In this document: positions 1 to 6,655 of the stretch, piece after piece
How positions within the stretch are numbered: the stretch's first letter is position 1
Layout: the number at the start of each line of letters is the position of its first letter
DNA from: an uncultured Fretibacterium sp.
GTDB lineage: Bacteria > Synergistota > Synergistia > Synergistales > Aminobacteriaceae
Length of the DNA: 64,000 bases
Direction of reading: 5' to 3'
NCBI GenBank assembly: GCA_937911045.1
Contig: CALEPX010000030.1
Coordinates: forward strand, 1-64,000
The notes under the pieces: generated by a model
The model's database searches: none
Seen by the model: only the letters and a program-made list of their open reading frames with translations
What the model was told of the DNA's origin: nothing
Program-made: the position numbers and the translations under genes

Positions 1-430
1 CGTCGTCGTCGTCGAGAAAAGCAATATATTCACCTTGAGCTAATTTTATCCCAGTGTTACGAGCAATGCTGACACCGGAATTTTTTTCATGACGAATATA
101 TTTTATCCTTCCTTGAAAGCTCATAATCATATCCCTGACTTCATCTCTGAACTCGTAATCTTCCGGGCTATCGTCAACAATAATTAATTCCCAGTCTGAA
201 AATGTCTGAGCAATCACGCTTTCAATCGCTCGCTTCAACATTGAGGGTTCTCGCTTATATGTGGTGATTATGACGGTTATCAAATCTGTGTAAAACTCTC
301 CTGACGAAAAATTTTTATGTGTAATTATAGCTTGACACGTGAATATTTCGGTATCGTATAAGGCTGAATTTTTATTCAACACTGCTATAATTCTAACGTA
401 AACATTTTCACAGGAGGTTAATTTTTTCAT
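1..430 (-). CDS. Family 2 glycosyltransferase, 5' part only
   Basis: The reading frame enters from the window's left edge and is open on the minus strand up to an ATG at 430. The GT-A (Pfam Glycos_transf_2) signature begins around 283 with ITVIITTYKRE, followed by SDWELIIVDDSPED (nucleotide-binding strand), SGVSIARNTG, and GEYIAFLDDDD (the DxD metal/sugar-nucleotide motif) at the window edge. It probably transfers a sugar from a nucleotide donor to a cell-surface glycan; the acceptor cannot be told. The start is uncertain. The ATG at 430 has no visible ribosome binding site and gives about 50 extra residues before the fold. A TTG at 283 sits exactly at the usual family start but its AGGAG (298-302) is 14 bases away. 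The gene is divergent from the chelatase gene with start codons two bases apart. Confidence 0.8.
   Translation of the reverse strand, partial: MKKLTSCENVYVRIIAVLNKNSALYDTEIFTCQAIITHKNFSSGEFYTDLITVIITTYKREPSMLKRAIESVIAQTFSDWELIIVDDSPEDYEFRDEVRDMIMSFQGRIKYIRHEKNSGVSIARNTGIKLAQGEYIAFLDDDD
383..391 (+). promoter_or_regulatory. Extended -10 promoter element for the chelatase gene
   Basis: TGCTATAAT is an extended -10 box. It lies 21 bases before an AGGAGG at 412-417, which precedes the ATG at 432. No good -35 is present at 17 bases, which is usual for extended -10 promoters. A TTGACA at 332-337 is too far away to pair with it. Confidence 0.4.
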
Positions 431-431
431 A

Positions 432-1388
432 ATGCATAAAACTTTTACAGCTATACTTCTCTTAATGTTAATGTTAGTCCCTCAACTTTCATTCGCAGAA
501 GAACCTCAAGAAGGCAAATCGGCAATCTTAGTTGTCTCGTTCGGAACGTCAATGCCCGAAGCTCAGCGTGCAATTGATAATCTCGTCAATGCCGCAAAAA
601 AAGAATTCCCAAGTTCTGACGTGTATTTAACGTTTACTTCCAACATAATACGCCGAAAACTTTTACGTGAAAACTTTGAGCCGTTAGCCGACATTAAGAA
701 TAAAAGTTTAAATGTAAATTCTGAAATGTTCGACAAGATTATGTTCCTGATGAACCCCGTTGAAATTCTCGCGACATTAAACGATATTGGATATTCTGAA
801 GTCTGCGTAATGCCGACGCACATAATTCCTGGTGAAGAGTACGACGAGATCAAGAACGTTCGGGATTCATTCGCAAATTTGAGAGGCAAATACGGCTTCA
901 AGAAAATAATTTTGGCAGAACCATATTTGAACGGAGTTGCTGATTGTGATCGAATGGCTGAGATTTTGGCTGCACGCTTCAGGAATTATCTTGATGAAAA
1001 TTCGGATACAGCTGTCGTATTAATGGGTCACGGAACTCCCGAACATATCGCGAACGCAATGTACTCGCAGCTGCAGTTATCTTTGGACAAATTGCTCTAC
1101 GGGAGATTTTTTCTTGGAACTGTCGAGGCTAGCCCAAAAATCGAGGACGTAATCGCGAATTTGAAACGTCATCCTGAAATTGACCGACTTGTGATTTCGC
1201 CGTTCATGATCGTAGCAGGTGATCACGCGAATAACGACTTGGCTGATGAGAACGACGACGAATCCTGGATCAGCATTCTCAAAGCCAACGGTTACGTTAA
1301 GATCGAGAAATATTTAGTCGGACTTGGCGAAGATGAAAATATCAGGGACGATTTCGTCCGAAAAATCCAGAAAGCGATTGACAGGTAA
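432..1388 (+). CDS. cbiK: Periplasmic CbiK-type sirohydrochlorin cobaltochelatase
   Basis: This 318-residue protein is a class II (CbiK) chelatase. Such enzymes insert a divalent metal (cobalt, sometimes iron) into sirohydrochlorin or related tetrapyrroles. Residues 1-22 form a signal peptide ending SFA, so this is the exported type known from Desulfovibrio (CbiKP) rather than the cytoplasmic cobalamin enzyme. Visible motifs are SFGTSMPEAQ near residue 36, the metal-binding His in MPTHIIPGEEY, the Glu in LAEPYLNG and the His in MGHGTPEH, matching the family's His/Glu/His centre. AGGAGG lies 14 bases before the ATG. Its stop overlaps the start of a FecCD-type permease remnant, so it probably worked with a periplasmic metal or tetrapyrrole import system. 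The partner is now broken, so its present role is unclear. Confidence 0.88.
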   Translation: MHKTFTAILLLMLMLVPQLSFAEEPQEGKSAILVVSFGTSMPEAQRAIDNLVNAAKKEFPSSDVYLTFTSNIIRRKLLRENFEPLADIKNKSLNVNSEMFDKIMFLMNPVEILATLNDIGYSEVCVMPTHIIPGEEYDEIKNVRDSFANLRGKYGFKKIILAEPYLNGVADCDRMAEILAARFRNYLDENSDTAVVLMGHGTPEHIANAMYSQLQLSLDKLLYGRFFLGTVEASPKIEDVIANLKRHPEIDRLVISPFMIVAGDHANNDLADENDDESWISILKANGYVKIEKYLVGLGEDENIRDDFVRKIQKAIDR

Positions 1389-2060
1389 ATTTCTTGCACT
1401 TGTATCATTCGCGATAATAATTTCGTTTTGGAGAATCACGACTGGAGAATGGGAAATCCCGTTTGAACGCGTGATTCATTTTTTGTCAGCAAATCTTGAC
1501 GAGTCCGAGAAAATTTTGCCGCAAGCGTTGGTGATTCGTAACGTGAGATTGCCGCGATTAATTTGTTCGTTTGGAACTGGCGGATTGCTGAGTGTTTCGG
1601 GAGTGATTTTGCAGGGATTGCTCGCGAATCCGATGGCTGAACCGTATACTTTGGGAATTGCAGCAGGTGCGGCGTTCGGAGCGTCGTTGGGAATAATTTT
1701 CGGGGACGGGAATTTGTTTGTGATGCCGTGTGCGTTTGCCGGAGCAGTTTTCGCGTTGATATTCACGGGTATAATCTCGTAAGAATAATTCTGCTCGTGA
1801 CAAATTCGCTGGGAGTTGCTGTGATTGTGAGTTCGTTTGGCTTAATCGGTTTCGTTGGCTTAATAATTCCGCACGTGATGAGAATCCTTGTCGGAGCGTC
1901 GCACTTGAGACTAATAATTTTCGCGTTCATGTCGGGAGCTTGCCTGTTATCATTCGCTGATGGCGTTGCGCAATTAATCGGGGAATTGCCAGTCGGAGTT
2001 TTGACAGCGTTGCTCGGAGGAATATTTTTCTGCTGGTTACTCGCGAGGAACAAGTCATAA
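1378..2060 (+). pseudogene. Broken FecCD-family ABC permease
   Basis: Two pieces of one BtuC/FecCD permease lie in different frames. The first (from a TTG at 1378 overlapping the chelatase stop, to 1782) carries the family's N-terminal segment, with RNVRLPRLICSFGTGG and GVILQGLLANPMAEPYTLG, and stops at TGIIS. The second (about 1780-2060) carries the C-terminal segment with GLIGFVGLIIPHVMRILVG and ELPVGVLTALLGG. A normal protein has about 330 residues. About 100 central residues, including the cytoplasmic coupling region, are missing at the junction. This is an internal deletion plus frameshift, not a simple sequencing slip. No ATPase or binding-protein gene is adjacent, so the iron, cobalamin or tetrapyrrole importer appears lost. 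Confidence 0.8.
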
Positions 2061-2118
2061 CATATGCTGTTGCGTAATTAATTTGAGAATGCCTGTCGGA
2101 GTTTTGACAGCGTTGCTC
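1965..2118 (+). repeat. Duplicated fragment of the permease 3' end
   Basis: Bases 1965-2015, inside the permease C-terminal coding region, recur at 2069-2118 just after its stop, with a few substitutions and one deleted base. The core GTCGGAGTTTTGACAGCGTT is identical in both. A short CATAACATA also recurs, after the stop at about 2055-2063 and after the second copy at 2118-2126. The second copy is non-coding. Confidence 0.75.
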
Positions 2119-2127
2119 ATAACATAA

Positions 2128-2267
2128 AAAGATTCCCCGGAGATTTCCTTCACCGGTCATCAGTGGCACCCGAAGTGATCTGTTTATTGCTGCTTCCTTC
2201 CGGATCTGACACGTTTCGCAGTACCTCGCCGCACTGAACCGAAAAATTCAATCTCTGGAGAATCTTT
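2128..2267 (-). ncRNA. ffs: Signal recognition particle RNA (4.5S type)
   Basis: The minus strand carries the conserved SRP domain IV loop ATCCGGAAGGAAGCAGCA, flanked by complementary arms. The 5' end (2250-2267) and 3' end (2128-2145) pair as an 18-bp terminal helix with only two G-U pairs. The RNA binds Ffh and FtsY for co-translational membrane targeting. Its length of about 140 is somewhat above the usual small bacterial form. It has its own promoter immediately upstream. Confidence 0.93.
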
Positions 2268-2271
2268 GCTA

Positions 2272-2299
2272 ATTATACAGCATAATTCGCGATATTCAA
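2272..2299 (-). promoter_or_regulatory. Sigma-70 promoter of the SRP RNA
   Basis: On the minus strand TTGAAT (2299-2294) and a perfect TATAAT (2277-2272) are 16 bases apart. The RNA 5' end predicted from the terminal helix begins five bases after the -10. The -35 overlaps the stop codon of the upstream metalloprotease gene. Confidence 0.75.
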
Positions 2300-2928
2300 T
2301 AATTTATCAGCCACTTAGCAAACGCGTAAAACACGCTCATAATCGGGTAGAATAATAAATCGATTATTCCGGTGAAAAGCAACGCCAATAAAATCCACAT
2401 TCCGTAACTTTCGAGCCACCAGTAATAGCGCATGTATTTATACGGCAGAAACGCTTCCAAAACTCGCGAGCCATCAAGAGGCGGAATCGGGATTAAATTA
2501 AACGCTGCAAGTCCAAGATTCAGACTTATCATGATCTCCAAAAATCTTATGCCAGTTCGACCAGTTATCAGGTAAACTCGATCACCGGCAAATTTCCAGA
2601 ATAACACCGTCAAAATCGCCGTCAAAATATTTCCCGCAACTCCAGCCAATGACACTATTATCAAATCCAGCTTCGGGTGCTTGAAATATCGCGTATTAAT
2701 CGGGACAGGTTTCGCCCAGCCAAATCCGCATATCAGCAGCATCAAAGTCCCGACCAAATCGAAATGATCTAACGGATTCAGCGACAATCTTCCAGCACGT
2801 TCAGCCGTCGGATCACCTGCCCACCACGCAGCAAGCCCGTGACAAAACTCATGAAACGATAACGCCCATATCAACGCAGGAATCGTCAAAAGCAATCTAC
2901 CCGGGTCATTCAGCAATCTGAAAAACAT
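2296..2928 (-). CDS. Site-2 protease family (M50) membrane metalloprotease
   Basis: A 210-residue integral membrane protein of the short M50 type. The zinc-binding HEFCHGLAAWW motif lies near residue 26 and the second catalytic motif NLIPIPPLDGSRVLE near residue 145. Several hydrophobic segments separate and follow them. It has no PDZ domain, unlike RseP. Family members cleave membrane-embedded substrates, but the substrate of this small group is not known. An AGGAG lies 11 bases before the ATG. It follows the TamB-like gene by 30 bases on the same strand and is probably co-transcribed with it; the SRP RNA follows. Confidence 0.88.
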   Translation of the reverse strand: MFFRLLNDPGRLLLTIPALIWALSFHEFCHGLAAWWAGDPTAERAGRLSLNPLDHFDLVGTLMLLICGFGWAKPVPINTRYFKHPKLDLIIVSLAGVAGNILTAILTVLFWKFAGDRVYLITGRTGIRFLEIMISLNLGLAAFNLIPIPPLDGSRVLEAFLPYKYMRYYWWLESYGMWILLALLFTGIIDLLFYPIMSVFYAFAKWLINY

Positions 2929-2958
2929 TCACAAATCACTCCTGTACAAATCATAATT

Positions 2959-4563
2959 TTATAATTTATTCACAAACGTTATTTTGCTCTCGGAAATTCT
3001 GAACGGTAAATTCACGTCCTCCGAAACTTGCGACACTCGCGAAAATTCGCCGGAAATTTCTGGGGCAAGTAACTCGCCTTTAACGTTGAATAACGCGCTG
3101 ACTTTCTCAGGAATTTTGTGTTCGTCGTAATCCTGAACAAATCTTCGCAGCTTCTCAAATTCGAGATCCAAAATCTTCACAACAAGATCGCATTCCGGGT
3201 TCGCAAAAAACGATTTCACGCTGCCCTGAATGTATCCCTGAGAGCCTTCGAACTTGAACTTGCCGCTGACCAGCGCGTCCGAACTCCGAGTAAATTTCAT
3301 CTGGGCACGAATATCACGCAGAACATTCCCGTCGTAAAAAACTCTTTGTCCGTAAAAATTCACAAGCCCCGTCATAATTTCGGAATCGCCCTTTAATTTC
3401 ACGTTGATCGAGTTAATCACACCGCGCAATTTCCTGAGATCAAGATTCAATTTTACGTTCGGATTCAGTGTCCGGTACAAATCATCGAGAGTTGTTTCGT
3501 TGCCTTCGAGTGAGATTTCGAATTTCGGTTTGGAAAAATCACTCGTTCGCATGAGAATTTCGCCGTTAATCGGGACGTTCAACGCGTACGCCTGAATATT
3601 GTCAATCGTCAGGTTATGATTAGCATACTCAAAATTCGCGCTGAAACTGTCAACCGGGAAGCCGGAAATTTTTTTGCCGCGAAAATCGCCCGTGCCTGAA
3701 AAAACCGGATTATCAATCGAGCCGCCTACGTCAAGATTCAGATTCACAATTCCGTCGAAATCGCTGCTGTTAATCGACGTGTCCAGATTATCCCAAATCG
3801 AAGTCAGCTGCTTAAGATCAAGATTATGAACTGAACCGTGCAAATCGAAAATCCGCTGCGAATTATTACGCAAGATTCCGCCAGTTGCCAGGATTCTCCC
3901 ATTCCCGAATTTCACATCTGCTCTGTTGATTGCGAGTTCACTCGAAGTCCTGTCCAAATCCGCAACACCGTCAATCTCGATCTCATCGTTGACACCGTTG
4001 AAACGTCCGCGAAATTTTGCGTCGAGTAATTGCGTGTCAAATCGAAAATCATCGGCTGTGAAAGTCCCAAACTTCGACACGATTTTTGCGCCGGAAATTC
4101 TCAGCTTCTCAACTCGTGCTTTTGCGATAGAAAATCCGGATTTCGAATCACTCTTACGTTCCGACAAATTTTCACGAACTTTACCAAGCTTTTCGGCTAA
4201 ATTCTCGAATACAAACTCAACGCCGTCAAGCGAAATATGTGAGAACGCAAATTTACCCGTCAATAAATTCCTGAAGCTTAACTCGCAATTCATGTCCGAG
4301 ACCGTCAAAACGTTTTCTGAATCTGAACTTGCAAGAATCACGTCCTTGAGCACGTAGCCTTTAATCGGATTCCCTGAAATATTCTTCGCAGTCAATCGCA
4401 AATTTGCAGTCTCAGCGAAAAATTCACACGCAGAATCCAGCAACGCCTCGCCGCCAACGTTCGCAAAATTCACGAGTAACGCGCCGAATATTATCAACAC
4501 GCAAATCACAAAGCTAAAACCCCAAATATTTTCCAATCTTCGCAAATGCTTTTTCCTGAGCAA
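2959..4563 (-). CDS. AsmA/TamB-like envelope protein, N-terminal type only
   Basis: One N-terminal transmembrane segment (FSFVICVLIIFGALL) is followed by about 480 residues of repetitive beta-rich sequence typical of AsmA/TamB (DUF748-like) proteins. In the canonical proteins these form a long periplasmic groove for lipid or outer-membrane-protein transport in diderms. Full TamB proteins exceed 1000 residues and end in a conserved C-terminal domain (TamB/DUF490). This one stops after about 534 residues and lacks it, so it is either a short relative or truncated. I chose the TTG at 4563 because a GGGGAG lies 10 bases before it and a TATAAT (4617-4612) just upstream; the frame is open to an ATG at 4683 with no ribosome binding site. 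Confidence 0.7.
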   Translation of the reverse strand: MLRKKHLRRLENIWGFSFVICVLIIFGALLVNFANVGGEALLDSACEFFAETANLRLTAKNISGNPIKGYVLKDVILASSDSENVLTVSDMNCELSFRNLLTGKFAFSHISLDGVEFVFENLAEKLGKVRENLSERKSDSKSGFSIAKARVEKLRISGAKIVSKFGTFTADDFRFDTQLLDAKFRGRFNGVNDEIEIDGVADLDRTSSELAINRADVKFGNGRILATGGILRNNSQRIFDLHGSVHNLDLKQLTSIWDNLDTSINSSDFDGIVNLNLDVGGSIDNPVFSGTGDFRGKKISGFPVDSFSANFEYANHNLTIDNIQAYALNVPINGEILMRTSDFSKPKFEISLEGNETTLDDLYRTLNPNVKLNLDLRKLRGVINSINVKLKGDSEIMTGLVNFYGQRVFYDGNVLRDIRAQMKFTRSSDALVSGKFKFEGSQGYIQGSVKSFFANPECDLVVKILDLEFEKLRRFVQDYDEHKIPEKVSALFNVKGELLAPEISGEFSRVSQVSEDVNLPFRISESKITFVNKL

Positions 4564-4611
4564 AAATCTCAAGCTCCCCTCTGAAATTAATATCGCTGCA
4601 TTATTAATAAA

Positions 4612-4617
4612 ATTATA
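4612..4617 (-). promoter_or_regulatory. Candidate -10 box for the TamB-like gene
   Basis: A perfect minus-strand TATAAT 49 bases upstream of the TTG start at 4563. No convincing -35 was found. It supports initiation at 4563 rather than at the ATG at 4683. Confidence 0.35.
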
Positions 4618-4722
4618 AGCTATGAGCACCGGTTCATGATCGTGTATTTCTCCTAATTTATAATTAAAATGGCTTGAAATCAAAAACGAAGTCTGATATA
4701 AGTATAAAAAACAATTTTACCG

Positions 4723-4732
4723 AACGGTCGTT
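4723..4732. promoter_or_regulatory. Candidate TetR-type operator
   Basis: AACGGTCGTT is an inverted repeat (AACG-NN-CGTT) in the divergent spacer. It resembles operator cores of some TetR-family regulators, such as the AACG-NN-CGTT core described for Thermus PaaR. No regulator gene is nearby, so this rests on motif shape alone. Confidence 0.22.
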
Positions 4733-4883
4733 ATTTTTCCGGTAATTTTATTTCTCAAAGTGTTTTATATCACTGGAGTTTGTCGCATAAGTGGAGAGTC
4801 CGTTTACCGCTTTGCGTGGATTGAAAAATGATATAGTAAAAAAGATTTATATTGATTTCGTAAAAATTCAGGAGATGTTTTTC

Positions 4884-6410
4884 ATGATAACGCTATTTTT
4901 CATCACAACGATAATTTTTCTCGCAATCTGCAATTCACAAGCTCACGCCTGCATGACGATTCTTGTCGGCAGAAAAGCTTCCAAAACCGCTGAAGTTCTC
5001 GTCGCTCACAACGAAGATGCTCCGGGGGATTTCCTGATGCAAACTCATCTCGTGAAAAAATCCACACGACCTCAAAATTCCCGAAGAAAATTCGAACCCG
5101 ATTTAGCCGAGATTACTTTACCGGACGAAACCGCGAAATTATTCTGGTCAGAAGCACGCACGATTCGCCAAAAATATTCAGCGTCGGCATTTTGTGATTT
5201 ATTCGTGAACTCGAACGGTGTTGCAATCTGCTCGAATAATTGCGCGGAATCAATCGAGAAAAATCCGGACTTAACTGACAGCCAAGATCCCGAAAATATC
5301 GGCGGCATTGGCTACGGATTCAGGCGACTTATAGCCGAACAAGCTTTGACAGCAAGTCACGCCGTGAAAATCGCAACTCAATTAGTCGATCGTTACGGTT
5401 ACGCTTCGAGCGGCAGATCTTACGCATTCGCCGACAAAGACGCAATCTGGGTTATGCAAATCGTCAACGGCAAACACTACGCAATACAAAAAGTCCCCGA
5501 TGATGAAGTTTGCGTGATCCCGAATCATTACACGATACACGAGCCTTTCAAAAATGCGCCGGGTTGCGGAGAATTGATCGATTACGCGAAAAAACAAAAC
5601 TGGTTCAGCGGCTTCGAAGCCGGATTCGATTTTGCAGCAGCGTATCAAGACCCGAACTCGAAATCCCTCGACAAGAATATTTACAGGCACGTTCGCACAC
5701 TCGAATTAATTCTGGATCAGAAACTCGACGAGCTATTAACACAAAAAATCCCGTTCTCCGTCAAGCCCGCGAAGAAAATCGACATCGCCATGCTCAAGAA
5801 ATTATTACGCAATCATTTCGAAAACACTGCGCAAGATTCTTTCGGGAATAACACGCCGCATTTTTCAAAACCGTTGACCGTTTGTAATTCCGAAACTCTC
5901 GAAAGCACAATTATCGAATTTCGCGACAATCCAGCCGGAACAATTCTTCGACGCGCATTGGGTGAGCCGTGTTTGGGAATTTACATGCCGTGGTATCTTG
6001 GAATCGAGAAATTGCCGTTGGGTTACGAGTCTCTCAATCCGCAAGAATCTCTCGACACGCATTTCAAGACCAGCGATTCCGAGTTCGAATATTCTGAGCA
6101 AAATATCTGGTTCAAAATCCGCGAAATCCAGAAAGCCGCGAACGAATCATTCCCAGAGAAAGCGCAAATTATTCGCTCGATAATCAAGTCCGTCGAAGAA
6201 AGACTCGAACGCGAACTCAGCATGATGGACATGCAAATTCTCCCAAGACTTGAGACCGATCCAGAGAACATGACCGCCATGATGGAAGGTGCTGTGAAAA
6301 CTTGGGCAGTCAGCGTCGAAACCGGATTGAAGCACATAATTTCCGAGGCAAAAATCGAGTTACCGAAAATTCCGCAAGAAATTTTGTTTGACGACGACAC
6401 AAACGCGTGA
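4884..6410 (+). CDS. Exported C69-family dipeptidase (Ntn hydrolase)
   Basis: A 508-residue peptidase of family C69 (PepD/acyl-CoA:6-APA-acyltransferase-like). A signal peptide (MITLFFITTIIFLAI... ending HA) would be removed just before the nucleophile Cys23 in ACMTILVGRKAS. VAHNEDAPGDFL follows, as in the family. Cleavage would expose the N-terminal catalytic Cys. Further family features are NCAESIEKNPD, RYGYASSGRSYAFAD and WVMQIVNGKHYA. It should release dipeptides or small peptides outside the cytoplasmic membrane. The ATG at 4884 is chosen because AGGAG lies nine bases before it; upstream in-frame ATGs lack a site. The 3' end contains the promoter of the next tRNA gene. Confidence 0.88.
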   Translation: MITLFFITTIIFLAICNSQAHACMTILVGRKASKTAEVLVAHNEDAPGDFLMQTHLVKKSTRPQNSRRKFEPDLAEITLPDETAKLFWSEARTIRQKYSASAFCDLFVNSNGVAICSNNCAESIEKNPDLTDSQDPENIGGIGYGFRRLIAEQALTASHAVKIATQLVDRYGYASSGRSYAFADKDAIWVMQIVNGKHYAIQKVPDDEVCVIPNHYTIHEPFKNAPGCGELIDYAKKQNWFSGFEAGFDFAAAYQDPNSKSLDKNIYRHVRTLELILDQKLDELLTQKIPFSVKPAKKIDIAMLKKLLRNHFENTAQDSFGNNTPHFSKPLTVCNSETLESTIIEFRDNPAGTILRRALGEPCLGIYMPWYLGIEKLPLGYESLNPQESLDTHFKTSDSEFEYSEQNIWFKIREIQKAANESFPEKAQIIRSIIKSVEERLERELSMMDMQILPRLETDPENMTAMMEGAVKTWAVSVETGLKHIISEAKIELPKIPQEILFDDDTNA

Positions 6411-6416
6411 TAGAAT
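6388..6416 (+). promoter_or_regulatory. Promoter of tRNA-Pro inside the peptidase 3' end
   Basis: TTGACG (6388-6393) and TAGAAT (6411-6416) are 17 bases apart, giving transcription from about 6423, just before the tRNA 5' end. The -35 lies within the last codons of the upstream gene. Confidence 0.65.
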
Positions 6417-6427
6417 ATTCCAGTTTT

Positions 6428-6505
6428 CGGAGCGTAGCGCAGTCTGGCGAGCGCGCATGGTTCGGGTCCATGAGGCCGGAGGTTCAAATCCTCTCGCTCC
6501 GACCA
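6428..6505 (+). tRNA. tRNA-Pro (anticodon CGG)
   Basis: A complete cloverleaf with acceptor stem CGGAGCG/CGCTCCG, an anticodon stem CATGG/CCATG enclosing TTCGGGT (anticodon CGG, reading CCG), the T-loop GGTTCAAATCC, and an encoded CCA. It is a single gene with its own promoter and a downstream terminator. Confidence 0.95.
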
Positions 6506-6575
6506 TCACAACAACAATGACAAACAAAGTTTCTTATTCATATTCATACATTTCATACATACAGCAAACCTTTCT

Positions 6576-6607
6576 CCTCTCGGTGTCATAGCATCGAGGG
6601 GCTTTTT
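6576..6607 (+). terminator. Rho-independent terminator after tRNA-Pro
   Basis: A 7-bp stem CCTCTCG/CGAGGGG with a 12-base loop, followed by five T residues. Confidence 0.65.
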
Positions 6608-6655
6608 GCATGTATAATATTCCCAAAATCTTAATTCTAAACAGGAGTGTTACAC

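Larger units (their letters stand above)
4564..4883. other. Divergent intergenic region
   Basis: This 320-base gap separates the TamB-like gene (minus) from the C69 peptidase gene (plus). It holds a minus-strand TATAAT (4612-4617), an inverted repeat (4723-4732), and a single GCGTGGATTGAAA (4814-4826) that resembles the 3' end of some CRISPR repeats but occurs once. Frames that run into it from both genes look non-coding and lack ribosome binding sites. Confidence 0.5.

Noticed and set aside
4770..4830. Possible solo type I CRISPR repeat (GTCGC near 4783, GCGTGGATTGAAA at 4814-4826)
   Set aside because: The 3' part matches the ending of common type I-C repeats, but the inner palindrome is missing, the spacing is wrong and there is only one copy; no cas gene is in the window.
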